64,000 nt of DNA from an uncultured Pirellulales bacterium (GCA_938015445.1 CALLPE010000043.1:1-64000); one strand, 5' to 3'; shown: positions 10,201 through 18,218, counted from the stretch's first letter. Notes: generated by a model from the sequence alone, not told the origin. Program-made: numbers and translations.

Positions 10201-10347
10201 CCGCACAACGCCCAGCGGACGAATCTGAAACACGCTGGCATCGCTGGCGTACAACTGAAGGAAGAGGTCGTCGCAACGTACGTCGCCGGAAACGATCCCC
10301 CGCAGGTCTTCCGCCACGCGGCTGCGCTGCTGCTCGGTCGGCTCCAT
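7267..10347 (-). CDS. Fused FAD-linked oxidase and iron-sulfur/CCG oxidoreductase (GlcD-GlcF type)
   Basis: A 1026-residue fusion of a flavoprotein and an electron-transfer subunit that are separate in glycolate oxidase. Residues about 40-250 form an FAD-binding type 4 domain (VVRPRNTADVVACV, HPRGAGTGAAGES, TIGGMIGRNDAGTSW), followed by the FAD-oxidase C domain to about 530. A linker rich in Ala, Pro and Ser follows. Two ferredoxin-like clusters follow: CNRCGEC...CP near 605 and CVHCHACRLECP near 665. Two CCG-type cysteine segments end the protein (PCHLRAL near 907, CSACKLQ near 982). Family members oxidize D-lactate, glycolate or other 2-hydroxyacids and pass electrons to quinone; the substrate here is not determined. 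It begins 7 bp after folE ends, so translation is probably coupled. Confidence 0.88.
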   Translation of the reverse strand: MEPTEQQRSRVAEDLRGIVSGDVRCDDLFLQLYASDASVFQIRPLGVVRPRNTADVVACVQYAADVGIPLHPRGAGTGAAGESIGPGLVIDFSPYMRRVVRVDADRVRVQPGIVHERLNRQLHRQRRLFGPEPHRGTVSTIGGMIGRNDAGTSWAKYGATRDHVLSLEVVLADGTVHEFSREPIQPAENSHLHPRKRQIVAGLTQILSDHRQLICQRRPNTPVYRGGYDLDGLLGQDAVDLARLLVGSEGTLGIVTEATLATQPLPLCRRVAILLFDGLERAVRAGLDVVALGATACQLVDRRWLTLARESQPEYESLVPPQAEALLLVEYQGDDESQVGQWMEMVVQKVAQQRSAFSARQAIDQRDVELYWGLVSRWPAAMYRLRGPSRPAPVLGDVSVAPQLLPEFLPRLQNVLKRWQVTASITVHVALGQLRVRPFSDIDGAGQVERLRGLADELYGQVLECGGAICGEHACGLSRTPFLRRQVGPLYEVFVGVKRLLDPQNLLNPGKIVADELADPFGNLRAPLPALAKTVETASANAAQTAPGAIDSTATDAQPASVQSESPRPAEEPSDRPGQLRSLVELQLNWHPERLVDVVADCNRCGECRTQAGPERMCPIFRFAPAEESSPRAKANLVRGLLTGEVPLTRLSSEPLKQVLDLCVHCHACRLECPARVDIPRLASQCKSSYVTVNGLSWSQWVMTRAELLVGLATLCRPAANWALSNRFVRWVMEKLLGVEHQRKFPQLAATSFMRWATKRKLTRPTRNPGPKVAYFVDLYANYFDPQLAQAFVAILEHNGVGVYVPSGQVQSGMAAVAAGDLDYARRLARRNVALLADAVRLGYQIVATEPAACLCLKHEYPLLLEEEDGRLVAANASEACTFLWRMHNFGQLHLDFRPVRATVGYHMPCHLRALQVGSPGEDLLALIPGLRVVHIEEGCSGMAGTWGLLHSNYRNSLRAGWRLISRIRDADIQAGVTECSACKLQMEQGTDKPTVHPVKLLALSYGIMPELAALFAGRGKRPPES

Positions 10348-10354
10348 ACGGGCA

Positions 10355-11029
10355 TTATCGCCGATTGCCGTAGATCAAGGTCATCAATTCAGCCCGGGTC
10401 GAAGAACGGTTGCGGAAATAGCCCCGCATGGCTGAAGTAACGCACAGCGAATCAGGCTTGCGCACTCCGCGGATGGTCATACAAGTGTGTACCGCCTCGA
10501 TCACCACCGCCACGCCTCTGGCCCCAAGCTCCTGTTCCAAAATGTCGGCGATTTGCTCGGTCATCCGCTCCTGAACTTGGGGGCGCCGGGCGACCGCTTC
10601 CACTACTCGGGCCAGTTTGCTCAATCCCACCACGCGCTCCCGCGGCAGGTAGGCCACGTGCGCCTTTCCCATGAATGGCATCATGTGGTGCTCGCACATG
10701 CTGTTGAAGGTGATGTCGCGCACCAGGATCACCTCGTCGCATTTTTCGGTGAAGAACTTACGCAAGTGGACGCGCGGGTCTTCGTGCAGACCGCCGAATA
10801 GCTCATCGTACATCCGCGCCACGCGGGCCGGAGTTTCGCGCAGCCCCTCGCGGTCCGGGTCTTCACCGATGGCGATCAGAATCTCGCGCACCGCACGTTC
10901 AATCCGCTGCCGATCCACCCGGAAAACGCGGTTTCCCTGGCCGACATCGGCCTGCTGGTCCTCCAGGCTGCCGCCGGACTGACTTGCCAATACCTCGACT
11001 CGTGCGACAGGATTCACGGAAGCTCTCAC
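10355..11029 (-). CDS. folE: GTP cyclohydrolase I
   Basis: A 224-residue FolE that converts GTP to 7,8-dihydroneopterin triphosphate, the first step of folate (and pterin) synthesis. The zinc ligands are visible: Cys112 and His115 in [11 protein letters not shown], and Cys183 in [12 protein letters not shown]. The catalytic core [21 protein letters not shown] is intact. The first 35 residues are variable, and the GTG 11029 start has no clear ribosome binding site; a GTG four codons further in is possible. The FAD/Fe-S fusion follows 7 bp downstream in the same direction. Confidence 0.93.
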   Translation of the reverse strand: MRASVNPVARVEVLASQSGGSLEDQQADVGQGNRVFRVDRQRIERAVREILIAIGEDPDREGLRETPARVARMYDELFGGLHEDPRVHLRKFFTEKCDEVILVRDITFNSMCEHHMMPFMGKAHVAYLPRERVVGLSKLARVVEAVARRPQVQERMTEQIADILEQELGARGVAVVIEAVHTCMTIRGVRKPDSLCVTSAMRGYFRNRSSTRAELMTLIYGNRR

Positions 11030-11529
11030 AATAGGTTATCGATAACTGGCAAACGAATCGTAAGACTGCCGCTAGTTCGCGTCAAGACGCTTGGCGGTCG
11101 ACTCATCCCCAGTTTCCGCACGCGGCGCAACAAAACCCGGCCGGTTGGCACGACCGGCTTTTTGCAGCCGTGCATCTGGTTGGCCCCTAGTAACCTGGAA
11201 GGCAACGCTAGGACCTAAATGAACGTGTCCGAGAATCAAAGGCCACCGTTCTGCCCAATTCCCAGCCCGCGTGCATCGTTAGCACCGCGCAGTCCAACAA
11301 CAGAAGAATATTGAAAACAGGCAGTTAGTAGCCTTCGATTCCCGAACACCCTACTGCTAAGTCGCAACAGCACTTCTGCTCAAGTCGGCAGCGACGGCCC
11401 ACCGGGAAATATGTAATTATGTAATTATGTTAAGGCTGTAACATCAAACCAAACGCAAAAGGTCCCCTAGTCGCTTTCCTAGGCACAGAGTACCAGGAAA
11501 GGTTATTTCGCTAAACTATCCGCTTTCAG
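11030..11529. other. Non-coding gap, 500 bp, upstream of folE
   Basis: No gene. It contains the terminator-like hairpin at 11140-11163 and an AT-rich segment with atgtaatt repeated twice near 11410-11425. A folE promoter should lie in the right part read on the minus strand, but no confident match was found. Confidence 0.6.
11140..11163. terminator. Rho-independent terminator-like hairpin
   Basis: Arms gccggt (11140-11145) and accggc (11153-11158) are perfectly complementary around a 7-nt loop. TTTTT follows on the plus strand, and a shorter GGGTTTT follows on the minus strand, so it can work both ways. It probably ends the minus-strand transcript of the TIM-barrel gene before folE. Confidence 0.6.
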
Positions 11530-12423
11530 CTAACTCATGCCAAATAGCTTGCGGACGAACTGGGCGTTGCGTCGGGCGTCGGCCACGCGGTCTTTCGACG
11601 GGCTAGAGGTCTCCAGCACGATCCAACCCTGGTAACCGATCTCTCGAATCGCCGCCGCCACCGGCCTCCAGTCGATCTTGCCTTCGCCCAGGTAATTCGG
11701 TCCCTCCTTGAAGTGGAACATGGCAATGCGGTCTTTGAGGAAACGAATTTCCGCCGGCGGCTCGTATCCCTGGCCTACCAGGTTGTAGATATCGTAATAG
11801 ATGCGGACCGCCGGGCTGTCGATACGCTGGAGAATCTCCACGTTCTGCTCTGCCGAAAGGGTATTCTCGATAGCCAGAATCACCCCTGCATCTTTGGCCT
11901 TGGGAGCCGCGGCCTTCAGGCGCTGCACCACCACGTCCACGTCGGCCTTCTTGACCTGTTTGCCTTCCAGTAGGCTGCCCTTGCCGAAGAAAGCCACCAG
12001 AATTACTTTCGCCCCTAGGTCTTTGGCAGCTTCGATCGACTGTTCCAACCAGGCCGGTGCGCGCGGGTCAGAGGCCAACGGATAAGAGTTCAGCAAGCCC
12101 ATCATCAACGAGGAGATCACCAGTCCGGTTTCCTGCATCTTCTCTTTCAGTTGTTGACGGACTTGGGGATCGGCGATGTGCAACCGCTCGGCGGCGCCGC
12201 CCACGCCTACCTCCACCCCGTCCAGGCCGGCCTTCTTGGCCTCGTCCAGATTGAGCGTACATGAGCCGACTAGCAGCTTTGGCGGGTCTTCAGCGCCCAG
12301 CAGCGACTGCACAATCCCGGCGGTGGATAGACAGCCGGCAGTGCCTGCTGCCAGGGAACCGGCCAACAGGCTGCGGCGCGAAACTGTCGGCTGGGTGACT
12401 GGTCGGACACGGTCGTGGAACAT
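11530..12423 (-). CDS. Tat-exported sugar phosphate isomerase/epimerase-like TIM-barrel protein
   Basis: A 297-residue protein of the xylose-isomerase-like TIM-barrel family (AP endonuclease 2 fold). The N-terminus has a twin-arginine signal, SRRSLLAG, then a hydrophobic stretch with a lipobox-like AGTAGC near residues 27-32. The barrel shows typical strands: LDGVEVGVGG, VILVAFFGKG, VILAIENTL, VRIYYDIYN, IAMFHFKEGPN and GWIVLETSS. The Glu in IENT and the Asp in YYDIYN fit the family metal site. Exported members of this family are frequent in planctomycetes and are thought to act on sugars; the substrate is unknown. The start ATG 12423 has GGGAG 8 bases upstream. Confidence 0.85.
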   Translation of the reverse strand: MFHDRVRPVTQPTVSRRSLLAGSLAAGTAGCLSTAGIVQSLLGAEDPPKLLVGSCTLNLDEAKKAGLDGVEVGVGGAAERLHIADPQVRQQLKEKMQETGLVISSLMMGLLNSYPLASDPRAPAWLEQSIEAAKDLGAKVILVAFFGKGSLLEGKQVKKADVDVVVQRLKAAAPKAKDAGVILAIENTLSAEQNVEILQRIDSPAVRIYYDIYNLVGQGYEPPAEIRFLKDRIAMFHFKEGPNYLGEGKIDWRPVAAAIREIGYQGWIVLETSSPSKDRVADARRNAQFVRKLFGMS

Positions 12424-12521
12424 GGTTTAATCTCCCTATTATGAAAACTGAAACAATACCCCTCTGGGCGGAAGAATCACCCCCGGCCCGAAGAGCAACT
12501 TCTGCCCGAAAAACAAATGGT

Positions 12522-13616
12522 TCACTTCTGCCAGCGTAGTGCGCGGCGCACTTCGGCTACGCTGACGCCATCAACAAGTTCTACGTGACCGAGCCGCGTC
12601 GGCAAAACGAATCGCAGTTTGCCGTGTTGGGCTTTCTTGTCGGTTCGCATGGCAGCCAGCACTTGTTCGGTGTCCAACTTGGGCGGCGTAGTGGGCAATC
12701 CCAGAGCATCCAGCAGCCGCTGCTGACGGTCGACGAACTGTTGGTCGATGCGTCCAAGCTGGAGTGCCAGCCGGGCGGCGCACATCATGCCCATGGCCAC
12801 TGCCTCGCCGTGGAGCAACTCGGCGTAGCCGGTCAACGTCTCGAAAGCGTGTGCGAATGTGTGTCCGTAGTTCAGCACCGCCCGAAAACCGCTCAGCTCC
12901 AATTCGTCCTGTTCGACGACGTCGGCCTTCAGGCGGCAGCATCGGGCGATGACGGGAACAAGCACGCCTGGAACGCGCTGGCGCAGAGCGTCGGCGTTTC
13001 GTTCCAGATAGGCGAAAAACTCCGCATCCAGGATCACGCCGTACTTGACCACTTCTCCCAGTCCGGACACATACTCCCTGGCCGGCAGGGTTTGAAGCAT
13101 TTGCACGTCGATCAGCACGCCGCGGGGCTGAAAAAAAGCCCCGACCATGTTCTTGCCGCCTTCGAGGTTCACGCCCACCTTGCCGCCGACCGAACTATCG
13201 ACCTGGGCCAACAAAGTGGTGGGAATCTGGAAAAACGCCAAGCCCCGCGCGTAGGTGGCGGCCACGAATCCGGCCAGATCGCCCACCACCCCGCCGCCAA
13301 CGGCCACAATGAGCGTTTTGCGGTCGGCGCCGAGTTCCAGCAAGCCGTTCCACAGCCCAGCCGCTAGGTCGACCGACTTGCTTTGCTCGCCCGGCGGGAT
13401 GGAAATCACATCGACGCGGATGTCCCTCTCGGCCAACCGCCGGGCAACTTCCACGGCGTGCGGCTGGCGGACGTTGTCGTCGGTAATCACTATCGCATGG
13501 GTAACTTTGCCCCGCTTGCCAATCAGCTCGGCTACTTCCGCTAAATTGCCAGCGCCGACTTGTATGTCGTAGCTGCGCGGGCCGAGGTCTACGTGAATCA
13601 CTTCCGAAATAGACAC
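12522..13616 (-). CDS. aroB: 3-dehydroquinate synthase
   Basis: A 364-residue AroB that cyclizes DAHP to 3-dehydroquinate in the shikimate pathway, using NAD and a divalent metal. The NAD loop and metal region are canonical: VGGGVVGDLAGFVAATYARG (about residues 105-124), IPTTLLAQVDSSVGGKVGVN, GKNMVGAFFQP, the metal Glu in GLGEVVKYG, and the histidines in LNYGHTFAHAFE and LLHGEAVAMGM. The start is GTG 13616 with AGGGTGG just upstream. A small conserved protein lies directly upstream on the same strand and may share its transcript. Confidence 0.96.
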   Translation of the reverse strand: MSISEVIHVDLGPRSYDIQVGAGNLAEVAELIGKRGKVTHAIVITDDNVRQPHAVEVARRLAERDIRVDVISIPPGEQSKSVDLAAGLWNGLLELGADRKTLIVAVGGGVVGDLAGFVAATYARGLAFFQIPTTLLAQVDSSVGGKVGVNLEGGKNMVGAFFQPRGVLIDVQMLQTLPAREYVSGLGEVVKYGVILDAEFFAYLERNADALRQRVPGVLVPVIARCCRLKADVVEQDELELSGFRAVLNYGHTFAHAFETLTGYAELLHGEAVAMGMMCAARLALQLGRIDQQFVDRQQRLLDALGLPTTPPKLDTEQVLAAMRTDKKAQHGKLRFVLPTRLGHVELVDGVSVAEVRRALRWQK

Positions 13617-13708
13617 TAAACCACCCTTGGCCGAGGTTCAGCGGACCGCATTCCGCTGTTCATTTTGACCTTCGCCCCAACACAAGCAGCCTCAAAGGCC
13701 TCGATACA

Positions 13709-14014
13709 CTATCGCCCCTGGTCGCCAGAGCCTTCGCAGATCGATTCCCCTTCGCCTTGCTTCCCTTCACCCTGGACGACCCCCAAACGCCTCAAGTCCT
13801 CGATGGTAACAGTTATTCGTCGGCAAAAGCCGGTGTACAGCCGCAAGTAATGCAACATGGCCGCCTGCGCTGGCTCGGCGTGCAAGCGCTGTTCGATCTC
13901 GGACCGAGCCGACAGGTCGGGAACTAGGTGCGCGACTTCTTCCGGCCACAGCGTGTCGTACTCGACCACCAGGGCCTCGCGGTACAAGTCGAACTTGTCG
14001 CCAGGGGCAGGCAT
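13709..14014 (-). CDS. Small conserved-looking protein of unknown function
   Basis: A 101-residue soluble protein with no domain I recognise. Residues 1-75 look like a real fold (DKFDLYREALVVEYDTLWPEE, then LSARSEIEQRLHAEP, then MLHYLRLYTGFCRRITV), with balanced charged and hydrophobic residues. The last 25 residues are a Gly/Glu-rich low-complexity tail. It lies 92 bp upstream of aroB in the same direction. There are no membrane or signal segments. A second start at codon 1 only; no strong ribosome binding site. Confidence 0.6.
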   Translation of the reverse strand: MPAPGDKFDLYREALVVEYDTLWPEEVAHLVPDLSARSEIEQRLHAEPAQAAMLHYLRLYTGFCRRITVTIEDLRRLGVVQGEGKQGEGESICEGSGDQGR

Positions 14015-14160
14015 GTTCTCTGAAGCGGGGCGTGACCGCCACCCACGAAACTATGACCAAACGCCCTACAACCTACCGCTAGCCGGTCTGTGCCGCGGCT
14101 TCAACGCTGCGGCAGCAGCGGAGGATTGTTTCAGCAGCACACATGCGTCAATTGCACATC

Positions 14161-14205
14161 CACCGCTTTGTCTCGCACCGGTTTGTCTCACACCGGTTTG
14201 TGCTT
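14161..14205. repeat. 15-bp tandem repeat (3 units)
   Basis: Three units with period 15: caccgctttgtctcg, caccggtttgtctca and caccggtttgtgctt. It lies in the gap upstream of the small protein and aroB. Confidence 0.85.
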
Positions 14206-14462
14206 CTTATGCTTAGACAAACTGCGATTCACTGTAGTTTCATAGCGCCGGGCCGTCAAGGATAGAGATTTTTGCCACACGCGCACGGGCAAAGGCACAT
14301 CTGAAAGACGCAGCGTGGTACGATACAGGTTTCCCAACATCTGGTCATAGCGGTCGATCCGGCGTATCGCAGGAAACGGCGTGGTACGATACAACTTCGC
14401 CAACCTGGCGGGCGGCTACCTCAGGGCGATATGATTTGTGCTGGATGGCGACCAAACGCTCG

Positions 14463-14668
14463 CAACAGCGGTAATCGGTTTGACAGAGGCCATCGCGCTG
14501 ACAGCGGTACACCACTTGACAGCGGTACACCACTTGACAGCGGTGCACCACTTGACAGCGCTGCGCCGGTTGACAGCGGTAATCTGTTTGACAAGCGCCG
14601 CAACCGCCGGATACTGGCACTGCACCGGCAGAGTACGCCGGTTGAGAGCGGTAATCGGTCTGACAAGG
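14463..14668. repeat. 18-bp tandem array (6 units plus outliers) upstream of ruvX
   Basis: The core at 14498-14605 has six units of 18 bp built on ttgacagcggtacaccac; units two to four differ by single bases and later units drift. Related words (acagcggtaatcggt, ctgacaaggg) occur just before (14463-14490) and after (14640-14668). The unit contains TTGACA, the sigma-70 -35 consensus, six times in a row. The units are contiguous, which rules out a CRISPR array. Confidence 0.92.
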
Positions 14669-14695
14669 GCAAGCGTTCTCGGAGGCATGATCGCC

Positions 14696-15181
14696 GTGGC
14701 CGCTGAGGCACACGAATCCGACGATGTGGCTCGTCCTGCTAAGGCCGCACACTCTGGCGGCCGAATAGCCGCCATCGACTATGGCACGAAACGGATCGGC
14801 ATCGCGCTGAGCGACCCCGAGCGCAAGATCGCCAGTCCGTGGGAAAGCTATACCCGTGGCACCCCCGAGCAGGATGCCCAGCGCATGAAGCGCCTGGTTG
14901 CCGAAGAAGACGTGCGGCTGTTCGTGGTTGGCTTGCCGCTGAGTCTGGATGGTGCCGAGACGGCCAAGTCCAAGCAAGCAAGGGCCTTCGGGCGTTGGCT
15001 GGCCAAAGTCACCGGCGTGCCGGTGGAGTTCTTCGACGAACGGTTTACAAGCGTGGAAGCAGAAGCCCTTCTGGCCGATGCCGAACTTACCCACCGGCGG
15101 CGCAAAAAGCGCGTGGATAAAGTGGCGGCCCAGATTCTGTTGGCGGGTTATCTGGACTACCTTCGCCACAAATCGGCCTAG
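14696..15181 (+). CDS. ruvX: Putative pre-16S rRNA nuclease / Holliday junction resolvase YqgF family
   Basis: A 161-residue RNase H-fold nuclease of the YqgF/RuvX family, thought to trim the 5' end of 16S rRNA. Motifs: AAIDYGTKRIGIALSD with the first catalytic Asp, VVGLPLSLDGAE, FFDERFTSVEAE with the second acidic site, and KKRVDKVAAQILLAGYLD with the last Asp. The start is uncertain: GGAGG at 14681-14685 is 10 bases before GTG 14696 but only 1 base before ATG 14687, so GTG is preferred. The open frame continues upstream through the 18-bp array to 14438, but that part encodes a repetitive peptide unlike the family. Confidence 0.88.
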   Translation: MAAEAHESDDVARPAKAAHSGGRIAAIDYGTKRIGIALSDPERKIASPWESYTRGTPEQDAQRMKRLVAEEDVRLFVVGLPLSLDGAETAKSKQARAFGRWLAKVTGVPVEFFDERFTSVEAEALLADAELTHRRRKKRVDKVAAQILLAGYLDYLRHKSA

Positions 15182-15430
15182 TTCCGACGATTAGCCCGGG
15201 CCGACGCTTGCCGTCGACAGGTCAAGCGCGCAATTGGGGTAAACTTTTCCGGTTCGGTATGCTCCGTTTGTGCCGGCTGTACCGGATATTCCCTCAATAC
15301 CGGCTTTAGCAATTGCCGATGCAGTAAACTGACGACCCAGCAGCCCCGGTCGGAGCTGTATCCTCGGCCGGATGGCCACTGCTGCATATTCCCGCTTTCT
15401 GCTTGCTAACTGCACAGGAGGGTTCATCTC

Positions 15431-15754
15431 ATGCTGCGTCGATTGGTGGTGGTGTTATTGTGCGTGTTTGTGCTGGCAGCGGTGTTGGCGGCCTCGGCCG
15501 AGGCCCAACAGGCCTTCAACCGGCAATGGGGCCGAACCTATAGCACCCAAGACTGGAATCGGATGTACCATTATCCGTATGTTTACTATCCACAGAACTT
15601 TTGGGGGCCGGACTACTACCGTAGCTCCGAAGACCTGTACTTCCGCTATCCGCCGGAAATGCGTATCCCGGTGTACAACCTGCGGTGGCACAATTACTAT
15701 CCCGAGTTGCGCCGCTATCATCGGGGACACCATTTCATAATGGACGTGTTCTGA
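15431..15754 (+). CDS. Small secreted Tyr/Arg-rich protein
   Basis: A 107-residue protein with a clear signal peptide: MLRRL, then VVVLLCVFVLAAVLAAS, cleaved after AEA near residue 25. The mature part of about 80 residues is rich in Tyr, Trp, Arg and Pro (YHYPYVYYPQNFWGPDYYR; MYHYPYV; HNYYPELRRYHRGHH) and has no Cys. AGGAGG at 15416-15421 sits 9 bases before the ATG, the best ribosome binding site in the region, so it is probably well expressed. I do not recognise a function. The composition suggests a cell-envelope or matrix protein. It is alone, with gaps on both sides. Confidence 0.85.
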   Translation: MLRRLVVVLLCVFVLAAVLAASAEAQQAFNRQWGRTYSTQDWNRMYHYPYVYYPQNFWGPDYYRSSEDLYFRYPPEMRIPVYNLRWHNYYPELRRYHRGHHFIMDVF

Positions 15755-16068
15755 TTCGGCGACGCTTGCTCGTGCCACAAAACTGGCATTGCAGGCAAGC
15801 CCAAACACCCGACTGCGCAACGCCAAGGCGTATCACCGAATTAGTGGGCCGAAGCGCTAGCGACCACCTAGCGAGCGAGCTGGAGTTCTGAGCGAGGGCA
15901 AAGTTCTTGGCAGGCACTTGTCGGCGTAAATCCTGTGGTGCCTAGTGCCGCTCGTGCTGCTACTATGTCGTGTGCGCTGGCACTTGTTGCCCTGAATCGG
16001 GTGCTGCCTGTTTAGCAAAAACCACGCCAGGCCTTCGCAAAACTCATGTGAGGCGGAAGCGGTAACAC
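15755..16068. other. Convergent gap of 314 bp
   Basis: Lies between the stop of the small secreted protein and the stop of the M20 peptidase. No gene, clear terminator or array was found. Words such as gtgctgcc and tgtgcgctgg recur loosely. Confidence 0.5.
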
Positions 16069-17259
16069 TCACGTGCGGCAAAAGCGGTAGTAGATTTCTA
16101 CTGCGGCTTTTAACTGGTCGATGGCGATCCACTCGTCGGCCGTGTGCGCCTGATCGACCGAGCCTGGACCGAACACCACGGTGGGAACGCCTGCTTCGGC
16201 CAGAAAACCAGCGTTGGTGGCGTACGGCACGCCTCTGAGCTGGCAGGGGCGGTCGACTCGGCGCACGATCTCGGCGAGCCGTTGGGCAATCGGCGCATTG
16301 TCTTGCTCGTCAAGCGGGGGCGCCGGCGGAGACGGCTCGTGATGTTCAAGCCACTCACTGGCGGCAAGCTCTGGTTGTCGGCCAAGGTACTCGATAAGGT
16401 CCTCTCGCTGCGACTGCGGGCTTGAGCCAGGCGGCACGCGGCACTCGATCGAAATGGTACACCTATCGGGAACAGTGTTGACGCTGGCGCCGCCGCTTAT
16501 CAGGCTGACGCACGCCGTCGGCGGCCCGCACAGCCGGTGCGCAGCTTTTTGCATCAATATCTCCTCGCAGTAGCGCTCCACGGCACTGACCACCCGTGCC
16601 ATGCGGTAGATAGCGTTCTGACCAGACTGCGGTTGCGAACTGTGAGCGGCGCGGCCCCGGGCGGTGCATTGCCAGCGTATGACCCCTTTGTGAGCCACCA
16701 CTGGCTGCAAGTCTGTCGGCTCCGCCACTATGGCGGCATCAGGCCGACGCGGCAACACCGACGCTGACCCCTGCCGCCAACAGCCGACCAGAGCTTTCAC
16801 CCCGTCGAAGCCGTGCTCCTCGTTTACGGTAAAACTCAGCACCACTGTAGGACGAGGCACAGGTTTCTCTTCGGCCAGCCTAGCCACGGCAGCCAGTATA
16901 GCAGCCATGGGGCCTTTATCGTCGCAGGCTCCTCGGCCATATAAACGTCCGCCGCACAGCAGTGCCCGAAACGGTTCGATGCTCATCCCTTCTACCGCCA
17001 CGGTGTCCTGGTGGGCATCCAACAGCAGTATGGTGCCGCCTTGTTCGGGAGGGGGATCGCCGTCCAGTCGGGCCAGGACGTTGTATTGTCCCTCGCCGGC
17101 GGGCTGGCGCTCGGTGTTCAAGCCGAGGCGGCTGCACAACTGCTCTAACAATTCGCTCAGACGCAGCGTGCCGCACACATCGCTTTGAACGCCGCCGGCG
17201 ACGGGGTTGACGCTCGGAATGGCCACCAATTGCGATAGCAACTCCACTACATCGAGCAT
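16069..17259 (-). CDS. M20-family metallopeptidase/deacylase (ArgE/DapE type)
   Basis: A 396-residue di-zinc hydrolase of the ArgE/DapE/CPG2 family. Ligands and catalytic residues are in order: LLDAHQDTV with the first His and the catalytic Asp, GACDDKGPM with the bridging Asp, FTVNEEHGFDG with the catalytic Glu pair, VAEPTDL with a further acidic ligand, and FGPGSVDQAHTADEW with the last His. The dimerization lid is present in the middle (RGRAAHSSQPQSGQNAIYRM). Candidates are acetylornithine deacetylase or succinyl-diaminopimelate desuccinylase; the sequence does not decide. The ATG 17259 start follows AGGAAATAA. Transcribed alone. Confidence 0.88.
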   Translation of the reverse strand: MLDVVELLSQLVAIPSVNPVAGGVQSDVCGTLRLSELLEQLCSRLGLNTERQPAGEGQYNVLARLDGDPPPEQGGTILLLDAHQDTVAVEGMSIEPFRALLCGGRLYGRGACDDKGPMAAILAAVARLAEEKPVPRPTVVLSFTVNEEHGFDGVKALVGCWRQGSASVLPRRPDAAIVAEPTDLQPVVAHKGVIRWQCTARGRAAHSSQPQSGQNAIYRMARVVSAVERYCEEILMQKAAHRLCGPPTACVSLISGGASVNTVPDRCTISIECRVPPGSSPQSQREDLIEYLGRQPELAASEWLEHHEPSPPAPPLDEQDNAPIAQRLAEIVRRVDRPCQLRGVPYATNAGFLAEAGVPTVVFGPGSVDQAHTADEWIAIDQLKAAVEIYYRFCRT

Positions 17260-17642
17260 CTTTATTTCCTTTACTGCATAGGCAGTTCACACAAGCCGAC
17301 GATTGGCATTGTCCCACGCGGAGCTTCTCTTGGCAGCGTGACTATCACACTGGCCGACGACGCTGAGCCGACTGTGCTCCGCCGCCCATCCCAATCGGTC
17401 GGCTTCCAATCGACCGGCCCAAGCGGCACTAGGCAGGATTGACGGTCTTTTGCCGGGGAATACAATGCCAATAAAGTTACCGACGGTGCTTAAGCAGGCA
17501 ATGGGGCTATTGCGACCTGCCAGCCCAAAAGGTGTTGCCGGCGCATTGTAGCAGGAACGCTCCAGCGACGGAGTATCTGCCAGCCAGAAACGCTCCGGCG
17601 ACGGAGTATCTGCCAGCAGAGGCAGCAGCGGGAGAGGGGCTC
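17260..17642. other. Gap upstream of nuoA with a 33-bp repeat
   Basis: About 380 bp between divergent genes, so promoters for both the peptidase and the nuo genes should be here; none could be assigned with confidence. Holds the 33-bp repeat at 17556-17621. Confidence 0.6.
17556..17621. repeat. 33-bp tandem repeat (2 units) just before nuoA
   Basis: Units 17556-17588 and 17589-17621 differ at only a few bases; each holds aacgctcc, gcgacggagtatctgccag. The period is a multiple of three and the nuoA frame is open through it, so an upstream start would add an 11-residue repeat (NAPATEYLPAR). The ribosome binding site and homology place the start after the array. Confidence 0.88.
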
Positions 17643-18218
17643 ATGGAAGTTCCGGCGGCCGTTTGGCCGGTACTGTTGTTCGTGGTTTGTGCCTCGGCCA
17701 CGGCCGCGGCGCTGCTGTTGATTTCGGCGGTGGCCAATCCGGCGCGAACCAATCCGGTCAAGCAAATGCCGTACGAAAGCGGCATGGACCCGATCCACGA
17801 CACCCGCCGCCAATTCCATGTTCGCTTCCATCTGTTGGCGATCGCTTTTCTGGTTTTCGATGTCGAGCTGTTGTTTTTGTATCCTTGGGCGGTAGCCACG
17901 CGGCCGGCCGCCGCGGTTAACGTGCCGCCAGTAGTTGGGTCTGATTCTTTAGCAGGGAGCACACCCGGAACACCATTGGCGTCAGTACCAGAAAACTCGG
18001 GAACAAGCCGAGGTACTAAAGACGCCTCACCCAGACGGCTCGCACAAGCAGCCAATGTTCAGGCGGCAGATGTTCAAGTCGTAGGCATCGACGCGGCAGT
18101 CGCCGCCGGCACTTTGCCGAGCCGCGACTATGCCTTCTGGGGAGCGATGCTGTTCATCGGACTGTTGGGGCTGGGGCTTGTGTACGATTGGCGCAAAGGG
18201 ATTTTCCAGTGGCGATAG
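17643..18218 (+). CDS. nuoA: NADH-quinone oxidoreductase subunit A with an enlarged TM2-TM3 loop
   Basis: A 191-residue subunit A of the membrane arm of complex I. Three membrane helices are visible: residues about 7-30, 61-84 ([20 protein letters not shown]) and 164-182. The conserved loop has [14 protein letters not shown] near 37-50. E. coli NuoA has a short link between TM2 and TM3. Here residues about 87-162 form a Pro/Ala/Ser-rich insert of roughly 75 residues containing a degenerate repeat ([10 protein letters not shown]). ATG 17643 follows GGGAGAGGGG. The gene overlaps nuoB by 10 bp. Confidence 0.93.
   Translation: MEVPAAVWPVLLFVVCASATAAALLLISAVANPARTNPVKQMPYESGMDPIHDTRRQFHVRFHLLAIAFLVFDVELLFLYPWAVATRPAAAVNVPPVVGSDSLAGSTPGTPLASVPENSGTSRGTKDASPRRLAQAANVQAADVQVVGIDAAVAAGTLPSRDYAFWGAMLFIGLLGLGLVYDWRKGIFQWR

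Larger units (their letters stand above)
14015..14695. other. Long gap before ruvX with several micro-arrays
   Basis: About 680 bp. Open frames on both strands (including a 274-residue minus-strand frame) are translations of repeat DNA and are not accepted as genes. The gap holds a 15-bp array (14161-14205), two copies of gcgtggtacgataca (14313 and 14379) and the 18-bp array (14498-14605) with outlying related words up to 14668. Confidence 0.7.

Noticed and set aside
11335..11365. TTCGATTCC-like word as part of a tRNA
   Set aside because: No acceptor, D or anticodon stem could be folded around it.
14498..14605. Possible CRISPR array
   Set aside because: The 18-bp units are directly contiguous, with no spacers, and no cas genes are near.
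14345..15169. Minus-strand frame of 274 codons with Cys-rich repeats
   Set aside because: It is the antisense of ruvX plus the 18-bp array; the repeats in the translation come only from the DNA array.
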